Origin: Acidobacteriota bacterium
GTDB lineage: Bacteria > Acidobacteriota > UBA6911 > RPQK01 > JAJDTT01
NCBI GenBank assembly: GCA_028874215.1
Contig: JAPPLF010000066.1
Span: 1-64,000, forward strand
Direction: 5' to 3'
DNA length: 64,000 nucleotides
The translations under genes were made by a program, and so were the position numbers. Under the pieces are notes generated by a model. It worked only from the letters and a program-made list of their open reading frames with translations, was not told the DNA's origin and did no database searches. Position 1 is the first letter of the stretch, and the number at the start of each line of letters is the position of its first letter. Of this stretch, positions 8,562-17,084 are shown in pieces.

Positions 8562-9344
8562 TCAGCCGGAGAACTCGAAGCTGACTTCCTTGGCCTCGCT
8601 GGCCTGGACCGTCACCTGCTGCTCCTGGACCCCGAACTTCTCGTGCCAGGCCTCGATGACGTAGTCGCCGGGCGGAAGGTTCTCGATCGAGAAGGCTCCG
8701 TCGGTTCCGGTGACGGCATAGTAGGGATGAGGCACGACGCCGATGTAGGCCTTCATCCAGGGATGCACGTTGCACTTGACCGGAATCATGACCTCGGCCC
8801 GGGGAAACGACCGGACCAGCGGCTTGCCCTTGGCCCGCTGCGACTGGTTCCACTCCCGGTTGTTCCTGGGAAGGGGATGAACGTTGTGGGTGGTCCCGTC
8901 GCTGTTGAGAACGTGGAGCTTCTGCCGGGTCTGGATTCCCAGGACATGGGGGGTGTAGATACACCCCTTCTGGTCCAGCGTGACCGGGTCGGAGGGGGTG
9001 TCGAAGCCGTACTGCTCGAGTCCGCTCTTGACCCAGACGAAGGTGTTGATCAGAGCGCCGCCATCGCCGATCAGGACATCCTGACTGCGGACAATGCCCG
9101 AATGCTCCTTGACGCAGACCGGATCGGCATCCATGCGAAGGCGGGCGTTTTTCGGCGTGTCGCCACCGAAGCTGACCATGCCAGACACCGAACCGGCCTG
9201 GGACAGGTCGGGGGCCGGCTTCGCGTCTGCCGCCGGCGCCGGCGCCTCGTCGGCTGCGGGCTCCGCGCCGCCGCCGCCGCCGCCGCATGACGCCGCCAGC
9301 AGTCCAGCCATCACCAAAACGAAAATAAACTGTGCTCTCTCCAT
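8562..9344 (-). CDS. Periplasmic lipoprotein with cupredoxin-like copper site and Ig-like tail
   Basis: The 260-residue protein has a lipobox, LLAAS before Cys20, followed by a Gly/Ala/Pro-rich linker, so it is an outward-facing lipoprotein. The core has HNVHPL and later KCNVHPWMKAYIGVV. A His plus Cys-x2-His-x2-Met is the ligand set of a type 1 copper centre, although the spacing is not the textbook plastocyanin one. The last 70 residues (TGTDGAFSIENLPPGDYVIEAWHEKFG) resemble a carboxypeptidase regulatory-like fold. ATG 9344 follows GGGAGAGAAG. Between the octahaem cytochrome and ctaA, it may carry electrons or supply copper to the oxidase; that role is inference. Confidence 0.75.
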   Translation of the reverse strand: MERAQFIFVLVMAGLLAASCGGGGGGAEPAADEAPAPAADAKPAPDLSQAGSVSGMVSFGGDTPKNARLRMDADPVCVKEHSGIVRSQDVLIGDGGALINTFVWVKSGLEQYGFDTPSDPVTLDQKGCIYTPHVLGIQTRQKLHVLNSDGTTHNVHPLPRNNREWNQSQRAKGKPLVRSFPRAEVMIPVKCNVHPWMKAYIGVVPHPYYAVTGTDGAFSIENLPPGDYVIEAWHEKFGVQEQQVTVQASEAKEVSFEFSG

Positions 9345-9432
9345 GTTCTTCTCTCCCGGAAGATTGTCTATCCCGAACGGGCGGTCTGTGCATTGCGGCC
9401 CGTGACGCCTCATGTCACGGGCCCGTCGTAGA

Positions 9433-12400
9433 TCATCGACCTCTGAGCCGACGCTGTTCCTGTCGCGTGAACTGGAACATGTATCGTAGCACAAGGTCGG
9501 CGTGGTCCTTCTCGTAGTCCTTCATGATGGGGAGATCCGCCAAGGCGAAGATCCAGCGGTTCTCTTCACGCTCGAACAGTCCCGACGGCATGGAGGTCCC
9601 CGGCTGTATGATCTCCGGATGGACCATCCAGCGCCGGGTCCAGTCCGGCTGCAGGCGTTCACTCACCAGCTCGAAGCTGGGCGCCGTCGCATTGCGGTCG
9701 TGCTGCGGGTCGCCGGTGGCATGACAGCGCAGGCAGGGCGCCGCCGGGTGCGTGAAGAGCTGGCGGGCCATGGTCAGCTCCCGCTGCGATAGCGGCTCCA
9801 GAGCCTTGGGCAGATAGGGCAACGGCTGCTGCGCCAGCGCCCCGAAGAAACGGACCAGCTTCTCCACTTCTCCGTCAGAAAGAGTGAAGGTGGGCATCCG
9901 GATCTGGAGGTAGGGCCGAACTCCGTTACGGTTGGTCCGCTCCTCGTCCAGAGCCGGATTCTTCAGGAAACGGGTCAACCAGTTGGGATCGACTCTTGCT
10001 CCCTCGCCGACCAACGGCGGAGGCACTTGCTCGCGCCAGTCATCCTGCTGGTACAGCGGCAGACTCTTGACGATGGGCTGCTGACCCGGCGCCACCTGGT
10101 GGCACCCCATGCAGTTGTACTTGAGGATAATTTCCCAGCCCTCTTGGATGTGACTCCTCTGGTCCCGCGGCTGGTAGTGATAACGCTCCGGAACCCGGTC
10201 CTCAGGCGTCACGCTCCCCAACAGGTAGGTGGTGAGCTGGGTGATCTCCTCCGGTTCCAGATGGAAATTGGGCATCCGGAGGCGCTCCAGCGGCTCCTTG
10301 AGCTTGCCCTGATCGTAGACGGCCGGATTCTCCAGCTTCCGCTCGAAGAATCCCTTGTGGTTGTACCAACCCTCCCGCTTGGCGGTCTGGGTGAGCAACG
10401 CAAAATCGAGGCGCTCCAGCGGTTTGCTGCCCTCCTCCGTGAGATCGGTCCCGATCTTTCCTTCATCCTCCAGGGTCGCGATCTCGTGGCAGCCGGCACA
10501 GCCGAAGTGGCGAACCATGGCCCGTCCCTTGGGCGCCAGTTCCGAATCCTCAAGCCACGCCGCGGCAGCGTATTCGGCGCCGGGCGCCTGGCTCTTCAGG
10601 TAGGTTGCAATGTCGCGGCTCTCTTGCACGGTCAGACGCAGGTTCGGCATGACCGTGGGATTCTGCACCTGGAGAGTTCCGCCGCAGAGCGGACATTCAT
10701 TGTTTTGAAGGTCGAAACGGAACGGTTTCCCGGCGGCCGCATAGTCCTCGGGAGTGAGGTCCCGCTTGAGCGTCGGACAGTAGGGGAGCGTCCGTTTTCG
10801 CGGATTGCGAATCCAGCGCACCAGGTAGTCATAGTTCACCTTGTCGCCCACACGGCTCAGATTGGCCGCAAAGGTCCCTCCGACCGCCTCGTCCCCTTCG
10901 CCAATGGCGTGACAGGCCATGCACCCTCGAGTCTCGAACAGCACCTTGCCCTGTTCCGCATCGCCTTGGGCATGATTCTCCAGCTCTCCATTGACGCCGG
11001 ACTGCCAGACGAATGCCGCAATCGCCCGGGCCTGATCCTCTTCCAGGCGAAAACGCGGCATCTTGGTGGTGGGCCGGAAATTGTGGGGATTCTCGATCCA
11101 GCCAGGCAACCAGTCGCGGCGCAGCTTGACCCGGACCTCCTTGAGATTCGGCCCGGGTGTCTTGACCTCTTGGAGAAGCTGCCGGCCCCGGTCCCGCTCC
11201 CGGTCGACCCGGGTGTCGAGGTCGGCGACCCGCAGTGTGAGACGATCCGCCTCAGCGTAGAGGCGATTCGCCTCCTCGTTGGTTTCGGCTTCGTCGGCCT
11301 GGCCCACCGTCCGCTCGATCAGGAGCCGGACGGCCTCTTTTTCGCCTTCCAGGGTCGTCACGTCTTTTTGGTTGACCAGCAACGCAAGCCGTTCCTGGTC
11401 GAAGCCCTGCCGGGGATGGCAGCCCCAACAGCCGCGCCACCGGAACTGCTCGCGGCCCGCGCTCAACACCGGGGCCATGTCCAGCCGGGCGGCGTCGCCG
11501 TGGCACCGCAGGCAGCCGGCTTCCATGTTCTCAGGCGGATAGAGGGGCCAGAGCCAATGCTTGTATCGTCCGTGGCCGGTATCAGTACTTACGGTGCCGA
11601 TTCCGTTCCCGTTGTGGCAGGGGGAGCAACCGTACACCTCCGGGTCGTGAACATCCAACAACTCCGACCTGGGATGGCTGGCGAAGAGTTCCATTCCGCC
11701 CATATCGGCGGCGCGGATCGTTACCGGCTCGGTGATCCCCAGGTGACACGTCTCGCACCGGTCCACCAGGCCCATGTCTCCATTGTGGATCTGGTGGATC
11801 CCGTACTCAAAGTCGTCCAGTCCATTGATCAGGCCCTGAATCTGGCTGGCCGTGAGCCCTTCCATGCGATTCGCCACGTAGGTCTGCATCTCTCGCCGGA
11901 TCTGGCTCGGCCGTTGCAGCACCGCCGCCTTCCGGGCCCGAACCCGTCCCTGCTGGTCTTTCAGGGAATTGAACATGACCTCCAACTCGACGTAGCTCAA
12001 CTCCTGAGGGGCGTCTTCCCCGGGAAGCAGAATCTCGTAGCGTCTCTGCTCCAACTCCTCGCGGTCTTCTTCGTAATCCTTTCTGGCTGAGCCGGACGTG
12101 GTCTCAATCAGGTAGATGGTGGCCTGGATCTCGCTCCGGGCCGTGGCGAAGGTCTTTTCGATGGCGCCGAGCTTGGCTTCGACGGATCCTTCCTCGGCCG
12201 TGATCTCCGCCAGCCGGGGAGTGACGTCGGCTTCCGCTTCCTGTTGCTGCTGCTGCAACGCCAGATATCCGTCGGAAGCCCTGATCTCCTCCTCCTGGCT
12301 CCCCTGCTGCGGCTTCAGGCCTCTCAGAAACGTGGAGTAGCGCTCAACGAACTCGGCCTGGTGCGCCCTCCACGGCCTGAGGCCCCAGCCTTCATCGTAG

Positions 12401-12570
12401 AACGCCCAGATGAGCGTCACCATCAGCAGCAGGGAACTCACCGCCATGGGAACGGCCAGCGAGGAATTGACGATGGGATCTTCTTCCGGCACCGGCCGTT
12501 CCCAGAAGGGCTTACGCGACCCTCGCCGGGAAAACGGCCGCCGGAGCAGCGCGATCAAACGTTGAACCAT
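9433..12570 (-). CDS. Membrane-anchored octahaem cytochrome c of the bc-type complex
   Basis: The 1045-residue protein has one N-terminal membrane segment (about 35-57), a long charged coiled-coil-like region (about 85-235) and eight CxxCH haem sites: 272-276, 315-319, 353-357, 381-385, 550-554, 691-695, 820-824 and 946-950. The first four are clustered without nearby Met ligands, like a tetrahaem module. The last four are separate mono-haem domains, each followed by a Met-Pro motif (KMPRF, RMPNF, RMPTF, SMPSG) that can supply the sixth ligand. A CPLCGG near 626 lacks the His and is not a haem site. Its ATG overlaps the subunit-IV-like gene by 16 bases. It probably replaces cytochrome c1 and passes electrons to the oxidase. 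Confidence 0.9.
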   Translation of the reverse strand: MVQRLIALLRRPFSRRGSRKPFWERPVPEEDPIVNSSLAVPMAVSSLLLMVTLIWAFYDEGWGLRPWRAHQAEFVERYSTFLRGLKPQQGSQEEEIRASDGYLALQQQQQEAEADVTPRLAEITAEEGSVEAKLGAIEKTFATARSEIQATIYLIETTSGSARKDYEEDREELEQRRYEILLPGEDAPQELSYVELEVMFNSLKDQQGRVRARKAAVLQRPSQIRREMQTYVANRMEGLTASQIQGLINGLDDFEYGIHQIHNGDMGLVDRCETCHLGITEPVTIRAADMGGMELFASHPRSELLDVHDPEVYGCSPCHNGNGIGTVSTDTGHGRYKHWLWPLYPPENMEAGCLRCHGDAARLDMAPVLSAGREQFRWRGCWGCHPRQGFDQERLALLVNQKDVTTLEGEKEAVRLLIERTVGQADEAETNEEANRLYAEADRLTLRVADLDTRVDRERDRGRQLLQEVKTPGPNLKEVRVKLRRDWLPGWIENPHNFRPTTKMPRFRLEEDQARAIAAFVWQSGVNGELENHAQGDAEQGKVLFETRGCMACHAIGEGDEAVGGTFAANLSRVGDKVNYDYLVRWIRNPRKRTLPYCPTLKRDLTPEDYAAAGKPFRFDLQNNECPLCGGTLQVQNPTVMPNLRLTVQESRDIATYLKSQAPGAEYAAAAWLEDSELAPKGRAMVRHFGCAGCHEIATLEDEGKIGTDLTEEGSKPLERLDFALLTQTAKREGWYNHKGFFERKLENPAVYDQGKLKEPLERLRMPNFHLEPEEITQLTTYLLGSVTPEDRVPERYHYQPRDQRSHIQEGWEIILKYNCMGCHQVAPGQQPIVKSLPLYQQDDWREQVPPPLVGEGARVDPNWLTRFLKNPALDEERTNRNGVRPYLQIRMPTFTLSDGEVEKLVRFFGALAQQPLPYLPKALEPLSQRELTMARQLFTHPAAPCLRCHATGDPQHDRNATAPSFELVSERLQPDWTRRWMVHPEIIQPGTSMPSGLFEREENRWIFALADLPIMKDYEKDHADLVLRYMFQFTRQEQRRLRGR

Positions 12571-13490
12571 GGGGTCACCCAGATATTTTTTATGCGGAAT
12601 ACCAGCCGCAGAATGATCTTGACCGGCAACGCCACCATGATCAGGAGCAGGGACTGGAGAAGGACGTACTGGATCAGGGTCATCCTGGCGTAGATCTTCC
12701 GATTGAACTCGGTGGACAGGATCAACTTGTGGAGGAGGAAACCGAAGACCACCAGGTAGACGCCGATGGCGACGGCGCCCACGACGGCAACGTATGGCTG
12801 CTGGGTGATGCCCAGCAACTCATGCAGATCCCGGTTGGTCTCGAAGACCAGGCGGTGGTGGTCCCAGGTGGCCCCGGGCCAGAACCACATCCACCCCGGC
12901 CCCCGGATGAAGGTCCCGATGACGATCATGACGCTCCACAGAACCAGAAAACCGAAACAGAAGGCCAGGATGGCGAATTTCCTCTGCCGGAACGTGTAGT
13001 AGCCATTCCCCAGAGGATTCTTGTCGATGTAGGGGATGGCCATCAGCCCGATGATGATGAGGGTCGGCATCAGGACCCCGGCGATCCATGGGTCGAAATA
13101 GACCAACATCTCCTGCAGGCCCAGGAAATACCACGGCGCCTTGGACGGGTTCATGGTGAGGTTGGGATTGGCCGGCGCCTCCAACGGGGCGTTGAGGGTG
13201 ATGGACCAGACCATCAGGATCACGGTGACGATCACGGTGGCCAACAATTCCACCCGCAGCAGGTAGGGCCAGACATGGAGCTTCTGCTGCCAACCTTTCC
13301 GAAACGGCTCGATCTTGCGGTAGTGGCCGCGGGCCGCCTTGGGGTCGGCCTCCAACTGCACGATCAACCGGTCGGTCGCAAACGCTTGCCGGAACGCGTA
13401 CCAGGTGAAGAAGGGGACCAGCACGATCATGGCCACGATGGGAATGTTGTCGGGCAGGGAGACGATCTCCCAGAGTTGGTACCAATCCAT
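12555..13490 (-). CDS. Cytochrome b C-terminal / subunit IV-like quinol-site protein
   Basis: The 311-residue protein corresponds to the C-terminal helices of cytochrome b, encoded separately as in split b/b6 complexes. The quinol-oxidation loop reads NPSKAPWYFLGLQEM: the canonical Pro-Glu-Trp-Tyr becomes Ala-Pro-Trp-Tyr, so the Glu thought to accept a quinol proton is missing. Further helices follow, including a C-terminal pair beyond the usual subunit IV length. It lies 59 bases after cytochrome b and overlaps the multihaem cytochrome gene. Confidence 0.88.
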   Translation of the reverse strand: MDWYQLWEIVSLPDNIPIVAMIVLVPFFTWYAFRQAFATDRLIVQLEADPKAARGHYRKIEPFRKGWQQKLHVWPYLLRVELLATVIVTVILMVWSITLNAPLEAPANPNLTMNPSKAPWYFLGLQEMLVYFDPWIAGVLMPTLIIIGLMAIPYIDKNPLGNGYYTFRQRKFAILAFCFGFLVLWSVMIVIGTFIRGPGWMWFWPGATWDHHRLVFETNRDLHELLGITQQPYVAVVGAVAIGVYLVVFGFLLHKLILSTEFNRKIYARMTLIQYVLLQSLLLIMVALPVKIILRLVFRIKNIWVTPWFNV

Positions 13491-13549
13491 GTCAATGTCC
13501 TCGCATCACCCGGCCGGCAGCCCGCAACAGGGTCTGCCCGCAGGAGAGC

Positions 13550-14479
13550 TCACCTCCTCCTGACGCGCTTGATCTCCGATTCCAGCATGACCGGGGCCGG
13601 GCCGGAGATGCTTCCGTCCTTTCGCACCCGCCAGAAATGGACGGCCAAAAATGCCACCAGCAAGAAGGGGATGGCGATGCAATGCCAGATATAGGCCCGC
13701 AAGAGGGCGTTGGCGTCCACGATGGACCCACCCAGCAAGGCAAACCTCACGTCGTTGTAGGCGGTAATCCCCAACTCGGGGCCGAAGGGGCCTTCGTGCC
13801 CCAGCAGTGGCGTGGCGCGGGCCATGTTGGTCCCCACCGTGACCGCCCAGAAACCCAACTGGTCGTCCGGCAACAGGTAGCCGGTGAAGGAGAGGAGCAG
13901 GGTCAATACCAGGCAGATCACGCCGACGGTCCAGTTGAACTCCCGCGGCGACTTGTACGAGCCGGTCAAAAATACCCGAAACATGTGGAGCCACACCGTC
14001 AGGATCATCAAGTGGGCGGCCCAGCGATGCATGTTCCGCAGCAAGCCGCCGAAGGGGACGTCGTTGTGCAGGAACATGATGTCCGCGTATGCCTGGCCCT
14101 TGGTGGGATGGTAGTAGAACATGAGGAAGATGCCGGTGATGGTCAGGACCAGGAAGAGGTAGAAAGAGAGTCCGCCCATGCCCCAGGTGAACCGGAAGCG
14201 GACGGCGTCCCGGTTGATCTTGGCAGGATGCAGGTGCAGAAAAACGTTGGTCAGAACCGCCAGCGAACGGTTGCGGGGGGTGTCGTCCAGCTTGTGACGA
14301 AAGACCGACTTCCAGAGCTGACTCCCCTTGTACTGCCGGATTGCCTTGACATCATCCTTCCCTTTGTCGACGAAAGTTCCAATGTAGGGATCCAGGACGG
14401 TCTGGACTTTGTTGAGGAGCGACTTGAGCTTTCCCGGAGGGGGGGGCGGCTCCACATCTCCCCGCTTTTTCTGGACCAT
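13550..14479 (-). CDS. Cytochrome b, N-terminal haem-binding half
   Basis: The 309-residue protein carries four haem-binding helices. The bis-His ligand positions are seen in MHRWAAHLMILTVWLHMFR and IWHCIAIPFL...VHFWRV, with the spacing of two b haems stacked across the membrane. The quinol-site helix region SFTGYLLPDDQLGFWAVTVG is conserved. A cytosolic N-terminal extension of about 85 polar residues precedes the first helix, longer than usual. The Rieske protein is 50 bases upstream and the subunit-IV-like half 59 bases downstream, in the order expected for a quinol:cytochrome c oxidoreductase. Confidence 0.93.
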   Translation of the reverse strand: MVQKKRGDVEPPPPPGKLKSLLNKVQTVLDPYIGTFVDKGKDDVKAIRQYKGSQLWKSVFRHKLDDTPRNRSLAVLTNVFLHLHPAKINRDAVRFRFTWGMGGLSFYLFLVLTITGIFLMFYYHPTKGQAYADIMFLHNDVPFGGLLRNMHRWAAHLMILTVWLHMFRVFLTGSYKSPREFNWTVGVICLVLTLLLSFTGYLLPDDQLGFWAVTVGTNMARATPLLGHEGPFGPELGITAYNDVRFALLGGSIVDANALLRAYIWHCIAIPFLLVAFLAVHFWRVRKDGSISGPAPVMLESEIKRVRRR

Positions 14480-14529
14480 GGTCTTCCTCGCTCAGATCTC
14501 CAACGGCTCGACTGACTCTGAAACCGGGA

Positions 14530-15057
14530 TCAGACCGGCAGATACGACCCGTCTTCCCGGAACTCGCACGGCGCTCCCGGCGGACACTTGTAGATCCGGC
14601 TCACGTCCACCAGGATCTGTCCATCCGGGGCCAATTCCACGTGTGCCCGGTCCATGGGGCGCGGGGCCGGACCTTCGAAGTTCCTGCCTTCGCTGTCATA
14701 ACCACTGCCGTGACAGGGGCATTTGAATTTCTGCTCGCTCTCGACCCAGTCCGGAGTACAGCCCAGATGAGTGCAGATAGCGGAAATGACGAAGATGCCC
14801 TCGGCGTTGCGCACCACCCAGATGCGGTATTTCTGCTGAAACCGCGTGTCCACGCCGAAGCCGAAATCGGTGGGATAGCCCACCTTGAAGGAGGTCTTCG
14901 GCTCAAACAGGGTGCGCGGAAAGAAGAAGCGCAAAGTCATGAAGAAGTTGGCGGTCAAAAAGGCGAATATGCTGGCAAAGGCGAACTTGCGCCGCCGGAT
15001 CAGGCGCCTCTCGCTCTTTTCATCCGTATTCGCCCGACTCACTTTTCGTACAGGCAT
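14530..15057 (-). CDS. Rieske [2Fe-2S] iron-sulfur protein of the bc-type complex
   Basis: About 175 residues with one N-terminal membrane anchor (about 25-48) and a soluble Rieske domain. The cluster ligands are in CTHLGC and CPCHGSGY, two Cys and two His plus the disulfide-forming pair. RNFEGPAPRPM is the Pro loop next to the cluster. It takes the first electron from quinol and delivers it to the cytochrome c. ATG 15057 fits the family start better than the upstream TTG. An 18-bp palindrome lies 62 bases upstream. Confidence 0.94.
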   Translation of the reverse strand: MPVRKVSRANTDEKSERRLIRRRKFAFASIFAFLTANFFMTLRFFFPRTLFEPKTSFKVGYPTDFGFGVDTRFQQKYRIWVVRNAEGIFVISAICTHLGCTPDWVESEQKFKCPCHGSGYDSEGRNFEGPAPRPMDRAHVELAPDGQILVDVSRIYKCPPGAPCEFREDGSYLPV

Positions 15058-15118
15058 TCTCAATAAAACCCGCAGTTTTCAGAACAATGATTCGACCCTG
15101 TTCGGGGCCACTCTCCTG

Positions 15119-15136
15119 AACAGTTCCCGAACTGTT
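15119..15136. promoter_or_regulatory. Perfect 18-bp palindrome upstream of the Rieske gene
   Basis: The arms AACAGTTC and GAACTGTT are exact inverted complements with a CC spacer. The site sits in the 168-bp gap before the bc-type gene block, where a promoter for qcr-like genes would be expected. The size and symmetry suit a dimeric repressor or activator. I do not recognise the regulator. Confidence 0.55.
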
Positions 15137-15225
15137 AAAACACCTTCCGCCGGACCTTGTCAAGGGCGCCGCGGCGCGGTCTCAGCCAAGCGCCCATGCC
15201 TGTCGGCGGGAGCGTTTGGCGGGCG

Positions 15226-15468
15226 TCAGGGCCGTTGACGAAAGGCCAGGTAAAGAAACAGGGCCAGGATCATCACGGGCGGCACTCCGAGCACCAGGAT
15301 CCCGGCATTCAACGTCGAGAACTGACCCAGCACCTGGGCCGAACTCTTGCACATGGCGCAACCTTGGGCCATCAGCCCCGTCCCCGTCCCGCCAAACAGT
15401 TGGAGGCCCACCAAGCTCACCGCCGCTCGGCCCAAGAACCGGACTGTTCCCTCCCGGCGTCCGTTCAC
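15226..15468 (-). CDS. Small membrane protein with N-terminal CxxC, oxidase-associated
   Basis: The 80-residue protein has an N-terminal hydrophobic segment that could be a signal peptide, then QGCAMCKSSA and a second membrane helix (about 50-75). Such short CAMC proteins occur beside oxidase genes in several phyla, but no function is established to my knowledge. The paired cysteines could bind copper or a haem edge, or form a disulfide. Its GTG start overlaps the stop of the subunit IV gene (TAGTG), so it is translationally coupled to the oxidase operon. Confidence 0.7.
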   Translation of the reverse strand: MNGRREGTVRFLGRAAVSLVGLQLFGGTGTGLMAQGCAMCKSSAQVLGQFSTLNAGILVLGVPPVMILALFLYLAFRQRP

Positions 15469-15764
15469 TACGGCTTCAACTCCAGTACCCGGGGGGCGTC
15501 CGGAAGCGGAAACCCGAACATCAGAATGACGCAGATCAGCAACATGGGGATCAAGGTCACGAAGAGGCTGAACCGCTCGAAACGCAGGTGCATGAAGTAG
15601 GCCACGATGAGACCCGCCTTGAAGAAGGAAAGGATCACCAGCGTAGACAACATGAGCATGACCGAGAGGTTGACGTACGCCAGCACCACCTCCACGACGG
15701 TCACCACCAGGAGCACCACCCAGACCGTCAGATAGAGCCGATTGTGGGAATGTTCGTCACTCAT
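15468..15764 (-). CDS. Cytochrome c oxidase subunit IV (prokaryotic COX4 type)
   Basis: The 98-residue protein has three membrane helices and the motif FFKAGLIVAYFMHLRFE, characteristic of the small prokaryotic subunit IV. It is thought to stabilise the oxidase and does not bind a redox centre. The start ATG is preceded by AAGGTGA. It lies 21 bases after the second subunit III and overlaps the small CxxC protein gene. Confidence 0.9.
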   Translation of the reverse strand: MSDEHSHNRLYLTVWVVLLVVTVVEVVLAYVNLSVMLMLSTLVILSFFKAGLIVAYFMHLRFERFSLFVTLIPMLLICVILMFGFPLPDAPRVLELKP

Positions 15765-15785
15765 GGACTCACCTTTCTCCGGATC

Positions 15786-16409
15786 TCAGATTACGTTGGA
15801 CAACAGGTAGACCAAGGGGAATATGAACATCCACACCAAGTCCACGAAATGCCAGTAGAGCCCGCTCACCTCCACGTCCTCGGAGTCGAAACGGCCACCC
15901 TTGAAACCCCATGCCACGATCCCCAGATAGATGACGCCGGCGGTCACGTGTGTCATGTGGAGCCCGGTCAACGTGAAGAAGGTGGCGCCGAACAGCGGAA
16001 CACCCCATGGGTTGTTGAACGGAGTGACGCCATGTTCGATCAACTGCATCCATTCGTAGCCATGGAGCACGATAAAGGCCAGCCCTCCCGCAATGGTGGC
16101 CCAGATCCATTTCGCCGCAGTCGACCGGTCGCCCCGATGAGCGGCGGCGACGGCCAGGACCATGGTCAGCGAACTGGAGAGCAGGCAGAAGGTCATGACC
16201 GAAGCCAGCGCGATGCTGGATGTATCGAAGGGCCGGGGCCAGCCTTCGTTCGCGACTCGGACGTAAGTGTAGGCCACCAGCAACGCCGTGAAGGTCAAGG
16301 TGTCGGAGAGGATGAAAAGCCACATCCCCAGCTTCTTGGAGCCGATGGCGAAGGGAGATTTTCCTCCCGCCCAATCGGAAATGCTCGCGTCGTGTGCCTG
16401 CTGAGCCAT
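15786..16409 (-). CDS. Cytochrome c oxidase subunit III, second copy
   Basis: The 207-residue protein has five predicted membrane helices and ends in ASGLYWHFVDLVWMFIFPL-type family sequence (here VSGLYWHFVDLVWMFI), the conserved C-terminal helix of subunit III. The loop HGVTPFNNPWGVPLFGATFF and the helix GLHMTHVTAGV also fit. Its ATG comes three bases after the stop of the first subunit III, with GGAGG at six-base spacing. Tandem subunit III genes may give the two proteins of one complex or alternative forms. Confidence 0.92.
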   Translation of the reverse strand: MAQQAHDASISDWAGGKSPFAIGSKKLGMWLFILSDTLTFTALLVAYTYVRVANEGWPRPFDTSSIALASVMTFCLLSSSLTMVLAVAAAHRGDRSTAAKWIWATIAGGLAFIVLHGYEWMQLIEHGVTPFNNPWGVPLFGATFFTLTGLHMTHVTAGVIYLGIVAWGFKGGRFDSEDVEVSGLYWHFVDLVWMFIFPLVYLLSNVI

Positions 16410-16412
16410 CCA

Positions 16413-17081
16413 TTACCTCCAGAACAAAATGAACAACAGAAGATAGACCCAGAGCCCATCCAGAAAATGCCAGTAGATGGCCGTGACGTTGAGAACCGTG
16501 CGGGTCGGCGGGCGATCCTGCAATAGTCTCCGGGACCAATGGACCAACGCCGCCACACCGCCCAGAAGATGGACGCCGTGGGCGCCGGTCAAGATGTAGA
16601 AGAAGGCGCTGCTGGGATTGGTTCGCAGATAGATGCCGGCACCCGCCAGTTGCTGCCAGACCACGAGCTGCCCCAGCAAAAAGACAACGCCGAGGCTTGT
16701 GGTCGCCAGCCACCATCGGGCCACGGCGGCCGTGTCGCCGTAGACTCGCCGGGCCCTTTCCAGCGTGAGGCTGCTGGCCAGCAGCAGAGCCGTGTTCACC
16801 CAGACCAGGGCGGGAATGGCGGTTGGAAGCCAATCGTCCGAGATTCCCTTGCGCACGATGTAGGCGCTGGTGAAGGCGGCGAACAGCATGGTCACGCCCG
16901 CCATGAGCACCAGCATCCCGGTGTAGTAGCGACGCTCGGGGACTCCCGGACGTTCTCCCCAGGAATCGCCCCAGCCGCCGGGTCCCGTGGGCAAGGCCGG
17001 CGCTCCGGGCAGAACCGGACCCTCGGAGCCCAACTCGCGGCCGCCGGTCTTGGAAGTGGGAGGTGGTGCGACGATTGCCAT
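16413..17081 (-). CDS. Cytochrome c oxidase subunit III, first copy
   Basis: The 222-residue protein begins with a Pro/Gly-rich cytosolic stretch of about 50 residues before five membrane helices. GAHGVHLLGG and the terminal YWHFLDGLWVYLLLFI are subunit III signatures. It is distinct from the copy downstream (longer N-terminus, different loops), so the pair is an old duplication and not a recent one. It starts three bases after the subunit I stop and is probably coupled to it. Confidence 0.92.
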   Translation of the reverse strand: MAIVAPPPTSKTGGRELGSEGPVLPGAPALPTGPGGWGDSWGERPGVPERRYYTGMLVLMAGVTMLFAAFTSAYIVRKGISDDWLPTAIPALVWVNTALLLASSLTLERARRVYGDTAAVARWWLATTSLGVVFLLGQLVVWQQLAGAGIYLRTNPSSAFFYILTGAHGVHLLGGVAALVHWSRRLLQDRPPTRTVLNVTAIYWHFLDGLWVYLLLFILFWR

Positions 17082-17084
17082 CTT

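Noticed and set aside
10027-12090. 687-codon open frame on the plus strand
   Set aside because: It is antisense to the octahaem cytochrome gene; high G+C leaves long opposite frames open. The minus-strand reading has eight haem motifs.
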